Assembly: GCA_035651155.1 (NCBI GenBank)
Contig: DASRGG010000017.1
Location: 62,001-126,000, forward strand
Direction: 5' to 3'
Length of the DNA stretch: 64,000 bases
Source of the DNA: CF-39 sp035651155
GTDB taxonomy: Bacteria > Chloroflexota > Limnocylindria > P2-11E
The notes under the pieces were generated by a model. It was not told the origin of the DNA, ran no database searches, and saw only the letters and a program-made list of their open reading frames with translations. Below, piece after piece: positions 17,359 to 25,819 of the stretch (positions are counted from its first letter, which is position 1; every line of letters begins with the position of its first letter). The position numbers were made by a program, and so were the translations under genes.

Positions 17359-17403
17359 GATGCGGTATCTGCACAGATACAGAAAGCCGGCTGCGAGAGT
17401 CCA

Positions 17404-20358
17404 CTAGTCGCGAACGGTCAATGAGCTCGGACAGATCTGGTGATAGGGGCATTCGCGGCAGGTGCGAACCCCCTTCGCCGGCGCGGCGGTGAAGTCCCGC
17501 GCCCGGATGCGCGCGGCGGCGGCGACGATCCACGCGCGCACCGCGCTCACGCTGTCGTCGGTCGGCACGACCGCGCCCCGCTCCCCGGTCTCGAGGAAGT
17601 GAAGGACGACGCTCGCGGGACGCTGTCCATACATCCGCTCGTGGGCGAGCGCGTAGAGCCGGAGCTGGAAGCTCTCCTGCGCGGTGCGCTGCGGCTTGTC
17701 ACTCCCCTCCTCGATCGCGGTGGACTTGTAGTCGATCACCGTCGCGCCTTCCGGCCCGCTGTCGACGCGATCCCATCGACCGACAACGCGGTCGCGTCCG
17801 AGCATGAACGAGAAGCGCTGCTCGACGAGCTCCGGCGCAGGCCGCGACCGCTCCTGCTCGTCGAAGCGACGCAGTGCCTCCAGGCCCGCCTGGAACCGCT
17901 CGGTCTCGTGCTCCGGGCTGATGAAGCCCTCCGCCAGCCAGGCGGCACGGAACGTCGCCTGAAGATCGCGCAGCGTCGGGCGCTCGCCGTCGCGCTTGCG
18001 GCGGAGGTACTCCCGCACCGCCTCGTGGAGCGCGAGGCCGTACGTCATCTGCGGCGTCGGCAGCACCGGGATCTGGAGCACGTGCTTGAAGCGGTAGAGG
18101 AGCGGGCAGCGCTTGTAGTCGTCGATGTCGGAGTAGGACACGGTCAGCACGTCGTCCGGTCCGAGGGCCGGGAGCGGCGCGTCGGCCTCGGGCGGCGCGA
18201 CCTGGAAGCGCCGCAGCTCCTCGTACGCCGCGAGTCGCGCGGAGAGCCGCTCGGGCTGGCGGCCGAGGGCCTCCCCCACGAAGCGGCTCGGCCGGTGCGC
18301 ACGGGTGCCGCCGTAGTCGACGGCGTTGGTGAAGAAGAAGGAGTCCTTCGCGCGCGTCATGGCCACGTAGGCGAGACGCCGCTCCTCCGCGATGTGCGTG
18401 TCGCGCGACGGAGGCGGCGACTTCGCGAGGGCCGCCGGGAGCGGCAGCTCGTCGCCGCGCGCCGACCCCGGGATCCGCTCGTCGGTCGCGTGGACCAGGA
18501 ACACGACGCCGAACTCGAGCCCCTTCGCCTTGTGGATGGAGAGCACGTTCACGCGCTCCGCCGACGCCTCGAAGTCGGCGGCGACCGGGTCGTCGCCGGC
18601 CTCGCGGAGGAGCTCGAGGTGCGGGACGAAGAACGACGCCCGGTCCGTCCGCAGCGTCCGGGCCGCGGAGTGCACGAGCCGGAAGAACTTCGCGACGTTC
18701 TGCCCCTGCTCCTCCGCGAGCGCGGACTCCGGCTCGAGGTACTGCGCGAGGAGCTTCGAGCGCTCGAGGAACTCGTACAGGAGCTCGGCAGTCGTGAGCT
18801 CCGTCGCGCGGCCGGCGTAGTACGTGAGGTCCTCCACCAGCCGCTTCGCCGACGCCACGGCCTCGTCGCTGAACGCGCCGTCCGAGGCGGCGATCTCCTC
18901 GAACACGTCGCGGAGTGGCTTCTGGCGGCGGCCGCTCGCCTCGGTGGCCCGCGCGAGCTCGACCGGCGGGAACCCGTAGAGCGCGGACACCGCGAGGCTG
19001 TAGACGTGGCGGGAGTCCGAGGGCAGCGCGACGGCGGAGAGGAACGAGATGAGCAGCCGGATCTCCGGCCGCTCGTAGAGCTGGCCCCCACCCGAGAAGT
19101 GCGCGGGGATCTGGCGGCGGGCGAGCGCGTTGAGGAACAGCGTCGCGTCGGCGTTGTTGCGGACGAGGATCGCGAAGTCGCCGTAGCGCCGCTGCCGCAC
19201 GAGGGCCTCGCGCGCGATGAGGTTCGCGACTTCCTCGGCCTCGTCGGCGCCGCTCACGTACTGGAGGTGGTCGACCTCGACGCCGTCGCCCGGCGGCCGG
19301 CCCCTGAGGTGCTTGTCGACCGCGAGGCGCGTCTCGAGCCGATCAGGATTGTGCTGGATGAGCCGGTAGGCGGCGTCGAGGATGCCCTGCGACGAGCGCC
19401 GGTTCCGCACCAGCGTGACGATCTTCGCATCCGGATAGGCCTCGCGGAAGGCGTCGAAGTTCCCGAGCGTCGCGCCCCGCCAGGCGAAGATGGATTGGTC
19501 GTCGTCGCCGACGGCGGTGATGTTCCGGTGCGGCGCGACGAGCTCGCGCAGCAGCGTGAACTGCGCGGCGTTGGTGTCCTGGAACTCGTCCACCAGCACG
19601 TAGCGGTACCGGCCCTGGAGGCGTCGCGCGGCGGCGGGGTGCTCGCGCAGCAGTCGCAGGCAGAGGGCGATCTGGTCGCCGAAGTCGATGACGCCCGCCT
19701 TCTCCTTCAGTCGCGTGTACGCCTCGTAGACCGCCGCGAGCTCCTCCTGCGCGTCCGCGTCGTCGGCGCGGACGTCCGCGTCGATCGCATCACCCGCCTC
19801 GGCTCGGAGCCGTGCGGCGTAGGCGCGGTACTGCTCGGGGGACACGTCCTCGTCGCGCGCGCGGCCGAAGAGATCGAGCAGCGCGCGGACGTAGCGAAGC
19901 GGGTCGCCGGCGGGCCTGTATCTGCGCAGAGGCAGGTCGTCGTACAGGTGGTCGCGCACGAAGATGACCTGCTCCGCTGCCGAGAGCACGCGCAGCTCGC
20001 CGCTGCGGCCGAGCTCGAGCGCGAACTCGCGGAACACCTCATCGCCAAAGCCGTGGAACGTCTTGATGGCGGCGTCGTTGAGCCCGAGCGGCGTGTTGAG
20101 GTCGACCCGCTCCTGCATCTGGGCCGCGGCCTTCTCGGTGAAGGTGACGGCGAGGATCTCGTGCGGCTTCGCCTGGGCGGTCGCGATGAGATGCACGATC
20201 CGCGCGGTGAGGACGTGGGTCTTCCCGGTGCCGGCGCCGGCGACCACCAGCAGCGGACCGGTCCCGTGCTCCACCGCGCGGCGCTGCTCGTCGGTGAGGG
20301 TCGCGAGGATGTCTGGGCGCGGGACCTCGCCGAGCGGGAACTCGAGCTGCTCGGTCAC
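17404..20358 (-). CDS. UvrD/PcrA-type superfamily 1 helicase fused to a RecB-like Fe-S nuclease domain
   Basis: A 984-aa protein acting on DNA ends or recombination intermediates. Helicase motifs in order: VVAGAGTGKTHVLTARI (I), TFHGFGDE (Ic), VLVDEFQDTNAAQ (II), VGDDDQSIFAWRGA (III), SIHKAKGLEFGVVFLVHA (V), RRLAYVAMTRAKDSFFF (VI). The last 250 residues form a PD-(D/E)XK domain: YSDIDDYKRCPLLYRF, ALHEAVREYL, TVIDYKST (catalytic Asp/Lys), then CRECPYHQICP, which with the earlier Cys would hold a 4Fe-4S cluster. This is AddB/RecB-like architecture in a single short chain. There is no adjacent addA, addB or recC gene. The ATG at 20358 is the start. Confidence 0.93.
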   Translation of the reverse strand: MTEQLEFPLGEVPRPDILATLTDEQRRAVEHGTGPLLVVAGAGTGKTHVLTARIVHLIATAQAKPHEILAVTFTEKAAAQMQERVDLNTPLGLNDAAIKTFHGFGDEVFREFALELGRSGELRVLSAAEQVIFVRDHLYDDLPLRRYRPAGDPLRYVRALLDLFGRARDEDVSPEQYRAYAARLRAEAGDAIDADVRADDADAQEELAAVYEAYTRLKEKAGVIDFGDQIALCLRLLREHPAAARRLQGRYRYVLVDEFQDTNAAQFTLLRELVAPHRNITAVGDDDQSIFAWRGATLGNFDAFREAYPDAKIVTLVRNRRSSQGILDAAYRLIQHNPDRLETRLAVDKHLRGRPPGDGVEVDHLQYVSGADEAEEVANLIAREALVRQRRYGDFAILVRNNADATLFLNALARRQIPAHFSGGGQLYERPEIRLLISFLSAVALPSDSRHVYSLAVSALYGFPPVELARATEASGRRQKPLRDVFEEIAASDGAFSDEAVASAKRLVEDLTYYAGRATELTTAELLYEFLERSKLLAQYLEPESALAEEQGQNVAKFFRLVHSAARTLRTDRASFFVPHLELLREAGDDPVAADFEASAERVNVLSIHKAKGLEFGVVFLVHATDERIPGSARGDELPLPAALAKSPPPSRDTHIAEERRLAYVAMTRAKDSFFFTNAVDYGGTRAHRPSRFVGEALGRQPERLSARLAAYEELRRFQVAPPEADAPLPALGPDDVLTVSYSDIDDYKRCPLLYRFKHVLQIPVLPTPQMTYGLALHEAVREYLRRKRDGERPTLRDLQATFRAAWLAEGFISPEHETERFQAGLEALRRFDEQERSRPAPELVEQRFSFMLGRDRVVGRWDRVDSGPEGATVIDYKSTAIEEGSDKPQRTAQESFQLRLYALAHERMYGQRPASVVLHFLETGERGAVVPTDDSVSAVRAWIVAAAARIRARDFTAAPAKGVRTCRECPYHQICPSSLTVRD

Positions 20359-20458
20359 GGACCGGGCTGAGGAAGCGGTTCGACCATCCGTTCTATGTTC
20401 TCACGGAGCCGCGCCAAGGGCGGGCGCCGGTCCGGACGCGAGCGCGGAAGCGGTGATA

Positions 20459-20516
20459 GGAGGCGAGTCGATCGAGCCGCCCCGCGTGGAAAGGGCTCCG
20501 GCCGACTCGCCCCTCC
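20459..20516 (-). terminator. Large hairpin after pepA, probable terminator
   Basis: A 12-bp inverted repeat (GGAGGCGAGTCG against CGACTCGCCCCTCC, one bulged base) with an inner GC-rich stem starts 2 nt after the pepA stop. There is no T run, so termination would be non-canonical; it separates pepA from the helicase gene. Confidence 0.5.
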
Positions 20517-20517
20517 G

Positions 20518-21972
20518 TCACTGCAGGCTTTCCGCCAGTGCGACGAGCGTCCGCACTGACGGACCCTGGGGCCCCCGGGGCGCGTAGGGCCGGTCGCGAT
20601 CCGACCAGTCGACCCCGGCGATGTCGAGATGCGCCCACTCCGTCCCGTCCTCGACCGCCGCCTCGAGGAACGCCGCGGCCTTGATGGCGCCACCCTCGCG
20701 GCCGGCGCTGTTCCGGATGTCGGCGACCTCGCCCTTGATCTCGTCGCGGTACTCGGCGGTGAGCGGCATCGGCCAGACCCGGTCCCCCGCCTCGCCCGCG
20801 ACGCGCTGGACCGTATCGACGAACGACCGCGGCGAGCCGAAGAGACCGATGAAGTACGGACCCACGGCGACGGCGATCGCGCCGGTGAGCGTGGCGACGT
20901 CGACGACGCGGCGCGCGCCCTCGCGCTGCGCGTAGGTGATGCCGTCGATGAGCACGAGCCGACCCTCGGCGTCGGTGTTGATCACCTCGACGGTCTTGCC
21001 GCTCATGCTCGTGAACACGTCGCCCGGCTTGGTCGCACCGCCGCCGGGAAGGTTCTCGGTGCACGGCGCGACCGCGAGCACGTTCACGGCGAGGCCGAGC
21101 TTCGCGACCGCGCCGATCGCGGCGATGACCGACGCCGCGCCGGTCATGTCGGCCTTCATGTGATGCATGTTGTCGGCGGGCTTGATCGAGATGCCGCCGG
21201 AGTCGAAGGTGATGCCCTTCCCCACGAACGCGACGTCGTAGCCCTTCGCGCCCTTCCGCCCGCGGTAGCGCATGACGATGAAGCGCGGCTCCTCGTGGCT
21301 GCCCTGCGCGACGGAGAGGTAGCTGCCCATGCCGAGCGCGCGGCACCTGTCACGATCGAGGATCTCGATGTCCAGGCCGTTGTCCTTCGCGAGCGCCTTC
21401 GCCTCGTTCGCCAGGAGCGTCGGCGTCATCTTGTTCGCTGGCTCGTTCGCGAGGCGTCGCTGCAGGTTCACCGCCTCTCCGACGGCCTGGCCGCGCGCGA
21501 TGGCCTTCGTCTGCGGCTTCCCCGTCACGAGCAGAACGGAGTCGATCGGCGCCACGCGCCGCTCCTCCTCGTTCGTGCGATGGACCTCGGGACGCCACGT
21601 CGCGTAGATCGCGCCCTCGACCACGGCGCCCGCGGCGCGGTCCTCCGCGAGCCCGCCGGCCGGTAGGACGATCGCGACCTTCTTCGCGTTGGAGCGCCAG
21701 AGCGACTTCACGCCGGCGGCGGCGAAGTTGCGCGCGCGCTCGGTGTCGAGCTCGTCGGCGCGGCCGATGCCGACGACGACGATGCGCGGCTCGGCGTGAT
21801 GCGTCGTGACGCCGTACAGGCGGCCGGCCCCGGTCTCGGCCTTGGCGATCCGGTCGACGACGGTGCGCACGCCGCGCGACAGACCCGCGGGCGCGGACCC
21901 GTCGCTCGCGAGCGGGACGATGACGGCATCGACCCGGCCCACGGCGGCGGGACGAACGGCACGGAACTTCAT
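20518..21972 (-). CDS. pepA: Leucyl aminopeptidase (M17)
   Basis: A cytosolic hexameric metallopeptidase that releases N-terminal residues. The 484-aa protein has a variable N-terminal domain (residues 1-170) and the catalytic domain with FVGKGITFDSGGISIKP (Lys and Asp metal ligands), MKADMTGAA, and the M17 signature NTDAEGRLVL with the catalytic Arg. The ATG at 21972 overlaps the selB stop (ATGA). Confidence 0.95.
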   Translation of the reverse strand: MKFRAVRPAAVGRVDAVIVPLASDGSAPAGLSRGVRTVVDRIAKAETGAGRLYGVTTHHAEPRIVVVGIGRADELDTERARNFAAAGVKSLWRSNAKKVAIVLPAGGLAEDRAAGAVVEGAIYATWRPEVHRTNEEERRVAPIDSVLLVTGKPQTKAIARGQAVGEAVNLQRRLANEPANKMTPTLLANEAKALAKDNGLDIEILDRDRCRALGMGSYLSVAQGSHEEPRFIVMRYRGRKGAKGYDVAFVGKGITFDSGGISIKPADNMHHMKADMTGAASVIAAIGAVAKLGLAVNVLAVAPCTENLPGGGATKPGDVFTSMSGKTVEVINTDAEGRLVLIDGITYAQREGARRVVDVATLTGAIAVAVGPYFIGLFGSPRSFVDTVQRVAGEAGDRVWPMPLTAEYRDEIKGEVADIRNSAGREGGAIKAAAFLEAAVEDGTEWAHLDIAGVDWSDRDRPYAPRGPQGPSVRTLVALAESLQ

Positions 21973-23909
21973 GGACCTTCCTCCTGACGACGTGTGAGCG
22001 CGTTGATCCGGGCGCGAGCGGCCTCGGGAGCGATCACGAGGATGCGGTCGTCCCCCTGCCGACGCGTCACGCCGTGATCGTCGAGGAATTGTAGGAGAGG
22101 CAGCACGTGCTTCCGGCTCGTGCCCATGAGGTCGCGCGCGCGGGACACCGTGATCGTGCGCGCGCCCTCGAGCTCGGAGACGACGGCTCCCGCGAACCGC
22201 GCGACGGCGTCCGGGAGGAACACCGCCTCGGTGCCGACGCGGATGAGCTCGCGACGCTCCGCGAGCGCCGCGATGACCTCGCGGTCCAGCCCGTACGCGT
22301 CCTCGAGCTCCGCCGGGGAGGGCGGATGCGACGGATCGCGCGCGAGCGCCTCGCGCGCGCGGGCCCACGCCGTCTCCTGGGACGCGTCCAGGCGTGGCAC
22401 GTGCCCGGGGATGGCGAGCGACGCGCCACGGTCGACGATGCGGCCGTCCGCGGCGAGACGCGCGACGAGCGCGGCGAAGCGCTTCGGCGCGAGCCCCACC
22501 CCGGTGCGCGCTTCCTCGCGCGGAGCGCCGGCGCGCAGCGGCGAGCGGCGATGCGCCTGCTCGCAGATCCGCACGACGTGGGTCGCGAAGGCCTCGAAGG
22601 CCTCGCGCGAGACGAGAGCGTCCGCGAGCTGGACGATCGCGCCCGACGCGAGGCCGTCGCGGACCGCCGCATCGCGCTCGGCCGCGTCGAGCCCGCTGCG
22701 CTCGCCCGCCTCGGCCGCGGTGCGCGGAGCGTCGAGGGAGGCGACCAGACGCGCGAGCGGCGACGGCGCGGCACGCCGCTCGAGCGCGGCGACCGCATCG
22801 GCGCGCCGTCGGGCGCGCTCGGGCGCCGCGTCGGCGATGACCCCGCCGCCGAGCGTCTCCGAGGGCGAGGGCCGGCGGATCACCACGCGGTCCCCCACCG
22901 CGACGGCCAGCGGCGTCGCGCAGCGGAGCTGCGCCCAGCCGGAGCCGCCCGGCAGGATCGCGTCGCCCTCGAGCAGCGCCACGCGCGCCATGACCTCGGC
23001 GGTGCCGGCGTGGACCTTCACCTCCTCGTCGTGGACGAGCGCGTCGCTCGCCTCGGGAAGGATCCGAAGGCGCAGCGCGATGACGCCGGTCGGCGCGAGC
23101 GTGCCGGGCCGCGCGAGCACCATGCCGCGCTCCACCGCGTCCCTGTCCACCCCGGCGAGATTCGCGGCGACGCGGCTGCCGGGTATCGCGCGCTCGATCG
23201 CGCGGCGATGCGTCTGCAGCCCGCGGATGCGCGCCCGCGCGCCGCCGGGCACGAGCTCCACCTCGTCGCCGACCCGGAGCGCGCCGTCGATCAGCGTGCC
23301 CGTCACGACGGTGCCGAAGCCCGCCATCGTGAACGCGCGGTCGACGGGAAGTCGCGGGCGACCGGTCTCGCGGCGCGGCGGCGCGTCGCCAAGGACGCGC
23401 TCGAGCGTCGACGTGAGCTCGGCGAGACCCGTCCCTGCCGCGGCGGACACCTCGACCATCGGCGCGTCCGCGAGCGGCGTTCCCGCGAGCGCGGTCCGTA
23501 CCTCGCCGCGGACGAGCTCCGCCCATTCGTCGTCGATGAGATCGCGCTTCGCCAGCGCGACGACGCCACGCTGGATGCCGAGGAGCGAGAGGATCGCGAG
23601 GTGTTCGCGCGTCTGCGGCCGCACGCCCTCATCGCACGCGATGACCAGCACGACCGCGTCGATGCTGCCGACGCCGGCGAGCATGTTGCGGATGAAGTCC
23701 TGATGGCCGGGGACGTCGACGAAGCCGACGTCCGTGCCGTTCGGCGTGGTCAGCCACGCGAATCCGAGATCGATGGTCATGCCGCGCTCGCGCTCTTCGC
23801 GCAGCCGATCGGGATCGATGCCCGTGAGCGCCCTGATGAGCGTCGACTTCCCGTGATCGACGTGGCCCGCCGTCCCGACGACGCGCACGGTCTGCGGCGC
23901 GGACGTCAC
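21969..23909 (-). CDS. selB: Selenocysteine-specific elongation factor SelB
   Basis: A GTPase that brings selenocysteyl-tRNA to UGA codons followed by a SECIS hairpin. The 646-aa protein has G1 GTAGHVDHGKSTL, the switch region ERGMTIDLGFAW, G3 DVPGHQDF and an unusual G4, AKRD instead of NKxD. Three beta-barrel domains and the C-terminal winged helices (MGTSRKHVLPLLQFLDDHG) follow. The GTG at 23909 overlaps the upstream 50-aa gene. selA lies two genes upstream, so selenocysteine insertion is likely functional, but no tRNA-Sec was seen in this window. Confidence 0.94.
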   Translation of the reverse strand: MTSAPQTVRVVGTAGHVDHGKSTLIRALTGIDPDRLREERERGMTIDLGFAWLTTPNGTDVGFVDVPGHQDFIRNMLAGVGSIDAVVLVIACDEGVRPQTREHLAILSLLGIQRGVVALAKRDLIDDEWAELVRGEVRTALAGTPLADAPMVEVSAAAGTGLAELTSTLERVLGDAPPRRETGRPRLPVDRAFTMAGFGTVVTGTLIDGALRVGDEVELVPGGARARIRGLQTHRRAIERAIPGSRVAANLAGVDRDAVERGMVLARPGTLAPTGVIALRLRILPEASDALVHDEEVKVHAGTAEVMARVALLEGDAILPGGSGWAQLRCATPLAVAVGDRVVIRRPSPSETLGGGVIADAAPERARRRADAVAALERRAAPSPLARLVASLDAPRTAAEAGERSGLDAAERDAAVRDGLASGAIVQLADALVSREAFEAFATHVVRICEQAHRRSPLRAGAPREEARTGVGLAPKRFAALVARLAADGRIVDRGASLAIPGHVPRLDASQETAWARAREALARDPSHPPSPAELEDAYGLDREVIAALAERRELIRVGTEAVFLPDAVARFAGAVVSELEGARTITVSRARDLMGTSRKHVLPLLQFLDDHGVTRRQGDDRILVIAPEAARARINALTRRQEEGP

Positions 23910-24058
23910 GGTCCGGCGCCGCCTCCCTGGACGTACGCCGAACACGCCGCGAAGAGCTGCGGGACGACGACGAACGCGAGGAACAGCAGCCCCGCGATCC
24001 AGAGGCCGAGGAAGATGCCGGTCGCGCGCGGCGGAAGCGGCGACTCCTCCTTGCTCAC
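23906..24058 (-). CDS. 50-aa single-pass membrane protein in the selenocysteine operon
   Basis: A short frame reading SKEESPLPPRATGIFLGLW and then a hydrophobic segment (IAGLLFLAFVVVPQLFAAC), ending in a Gly-rich tail. It begins with GTG at 24058, overlapping the stop of the Rid gene (GTGA), and ends overlapping the selB start (GTGA). A GAGGAG-like site is inside the frame rather than before it. Exact overlap on both sides is the pattern of every true gene in this operon, so I take it as real. Function unknown. Confidence 0.7.
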   Translation of the reverse strand: MSKEESPLPPRATGIFLGLWIAGLLFLAFVVVPQLFAACSAYVQGGGAGP

Positions 24059-24453
24059 CGACGAAGGGCGATGCACTCGATCTCGACGCGGCTCCCGCGC
24101 GGCAGCGACCCGACCGGGACGGTCGAGCGCGCCGGGCGGTGCGCGCCGAAGCGCTCCTCATACGCCTCGTTCATCGCGGCGAACTCCGCGAGGTCGCTCA
24201 GGAAGACGGTCGTCTTCGTCACGCGGTCCAGGCCCGAGCCGGCCGCTTCCAGGACGGCCGCGAGGTTGTCGAGCGCGCGGCGCGTCTGCTCGCGGATGTC
24301 GCCGCTCGCGATCTCACCCGTCTTCGGGTCGAGCGCGATCTGCCCCGCGCAGAAGACGAGGTCTCCAGCCACGATGGCCTGGCTGTACGGACCGATCGCC
24401 TTCGGCGCTCCCTCGGTGCTGATGGTACGAAGCTCCTGTCCCACGGTGGTCAC
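24055..24453 (-). CDS. RidA/YjgF-family enamine/imine deaminase
   Basis: A 132-aa trimeric hydrolase that clears reactive 2-aminoacrylate-type intermediates from PLP enzymes. It shows the family's KAIGPYSQAIVAGDLVFCAGQIALDP start, REQTRRALDNLAAVLEAAGSG, and the signature RPARSTVPVGSLPRGSRVEIECIA with the substrate-binding Arg. It lies 4 nt after selA, itself a PLP enzyme, and a threonine-dehydratase-type enzyme is present at 62564. The GTG at 24453 is used. Confidence 0.93.
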   Translation of the reverse strand: MTTVGQELRTISTEGAPKAIGPYSQAIVAGDLVFCAGQIALDPKTGEIASGDIREQTRRALDNLAAVLEAAGSGLDRVTKTTVFLSDLAEFAAMNEAYEERFGAHRPARSTVPVGSLPRGSRVEIECIALRR

Positions 24454-24457
24454 TCCT

Positions 24458-25819
24458 TCATCGACGCGGTGTGACGAGCGCCGTCGCCACGGTGCTCACC
24501 AGAACAGCATCATCCTCCGGAAGGATCGAGCGCACATCGAGCGCGACACGCCCATCGACGATGCGCGAGACGACCGCGGGGCGGGCGGCGCGCAGCCGCG
24601 CGGAGATCGCCGCGGCCCCGCCGAGCGAGGCATCGAGCGCGACGGCGCGGGAGGGCTGCGTCTCCTCGGGAAGCGCGCCGCCGCCCACGGTGGACTCGGT
24701 CTCGATCACCGCGCAGCGGACGCCCGCGTGGCCGAGACCGGCGGCGATGTGGCGCGCGCGCTTGGCGAGGGCGCCGGTGCTGGCGCCGATCATGCGCCAG
24801 ACCGGGATCTCATCCGCGGCGCGGCCGTCGCGATACAGCTCGAGCGTCGCGACGAGCGCGGCGAGCGTGAGCTTGTCGGGGCGCACCGCGCGCATGAGCG
24901 GATGCGCGCGCAGCGCGGCGATACGCAGAGCGCGCCCGACCGCGATGCCGGCCTGCGGTCCCCCGAGCAGCTTGTCCCCGCTGAACGTGACGACGTCCGC
25001 GCCGGCGGCGACGGCCTCGGTCACGGTCTCCTCGCGCGCGAGACCGTAGCGCGACGTGTCGAGGAAGGTCCCGCTACCGAGGTCGTGGATGAACGCGATG
25101 CCGCGCTCGCGCGCGAGCGCGGCAAGGGATCGCTCCTCGGGCCGCGCGACGAAGCCCGTGACCTTGAAGTTGCTCGCGTGCACGCGAAGGATCGCGCCGG
25201 TCCGCTCGCTCGTCGCGGCCGCGTAGTCCGTCACGTAGGTCCGATTCGTGGTACCGACCTCGACGAGCTTCGCGCCGGAGCGGCGCAGGACGTCGGGGAT
25301 GCGGAAGCCACCGCCGATCTCGACGAGCTCGCCGCGCGCGACGATGACCTCCTTGCGCGCCGCGAGAGCGGCGAGCGCCAGCAACACGGCCGCGGCGTTG
25401 TTGTTCGCGACGACCGCGTCCTCCGCGCCGGCGAGCTCGCGCAGGAGCGCACTCGCGTGTCCGTGGCGCTCGCCGCGCTTCCCGGCGACCAGGTCGTACT
25501 CGACGCTCACCGCGCCCGCCGCGTCGACGACCGCCGCGAGCGCGGCGGGCGCGAGCGGCGCGCGGCCGAGGTTCGTCTGAAGGACGACGCCGGTCGCGTT
25601 CAGCACGCGCCGCAGCGAGCGCGCGTCGCGCGAGGCCAGCCGGTCGCGCGCCGCGCTCGCGACGTCGTCCGCGCTTTCGAACGACGACCGGCGCGCGCGC
25701 GCCTCGGCGAGGACCTCGCGCACCGCGGCGACGAACCGGCCGCGCGGGACGTCCAGCGCTCCCGCGGCCCGCAACACCGCGTCGACCGACGGGAGCCGGC
25801 GGCGCGCGTCCGGGGTCAT
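24458..25819 (-). CDS. selA: L-seryl-tRNA(Sec) selenium transferase SelA
   Basis: A PLP enzyme that converts seryl-tRNA-Sec to selenocysteyl-tRNA-Sec using selenophosphate. The 453-aa protein has the N-terminal tRNA-binding domain (RRLPSVDAVLRAAGAL), NATGVVLQTNLGRAPL, the cofactor region EDAVVANNNAAAVLLAL and the PLP lysine in VVTFSGDKLLGGPQAGI. The ATG at 25819 overlaps the lipid kinase stop (ATGA). selD was not seen in the window. Confidence 0.95.
   Translation of the reverse strand: MTPDARRRLPSVDAVLRAAGALDVPRGRFVAAVREVLAEARARRSSFESADDVASAARDRLASRDARSLRRVLNATGVVLQTNLGRAPLAPAALAAVVDAAGAVSVEYDLVAGKRGERHGHASALLRELAGAEDAVVANNNAAAVLLALAALAARKEVIVARGELVEIGGGFRIPDVLRRSGAKLVEVGTTNRTYVTDYAAATSERTGAILRVHASNFKVTGFVARPEERSLAALARERGIAFIHDLGSGTFLDTSRYGLAREETVTEAVAAGADVVTFSGDKLLGGPQAGIAVGRALRIAALRAHPLMRAVRPDKLTLAALVATLELYRDGRAADEIPVWRMIGASTGALAKRARHIAAGLGHAGVRCAVIETESTVGGGALPEETQPSRAVALDASLGGAAAISARLRAARPAVVSRIVDGRVALDVRSILPEDDAVLVSTVATALVTPRR

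Larger units (their letters stand above)
16430..17403. other. Gene-poor interval between rmuC and a helicase gene
   Basis: About 970 bp with no intact conventional gene. It contains a short membrane-protein frame with a suspected frameshift (16610-16823), a 14-bp inverted repeat near each end (16571-16584 and 17345-17358) and a 7-bp palindrome at 17365-17380. Other frames on both strands are Arg/Pro-rich and look non-coding. It may be the remnant of an inserted element. Confidence 0.5.

Noticed and set aside
16580..17407. Plus-strand frame of 275 codons in the gene-poor interval
   Set aside because: Low-complexity Arg/Ala/Ser translation; a shorter frame in another phase is the only convincing protein-like part.
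19914..19927. Third copy of GCCTGTATCTGC inside the helicase gene, matching 17134-17145
   Set aside because: A 12-nt match is expected by chance in a window this size, and here it simply encodes conserved helicase residues.
17440..20370. Very long plus-strand open frame (976 codons) opposite the helicase
   Set aside because: Arg/Glu/Val-rich translation without motifs; a typical antisense shadow of a GC-rich gene.
20459..20516. Candidate tRNA-Sec between pepA and the helicase gene
   Set aside because: The sequence folds as one long hairpin; there is no UCA anticodon loop, T loop or acceptor/T-arm arrangement.
22107..24422. Long plus-strand frame opposite selB and the Rid gene
   Set aside because: Antisense to three clearly coding minus-strand genes and without recognisable domains.
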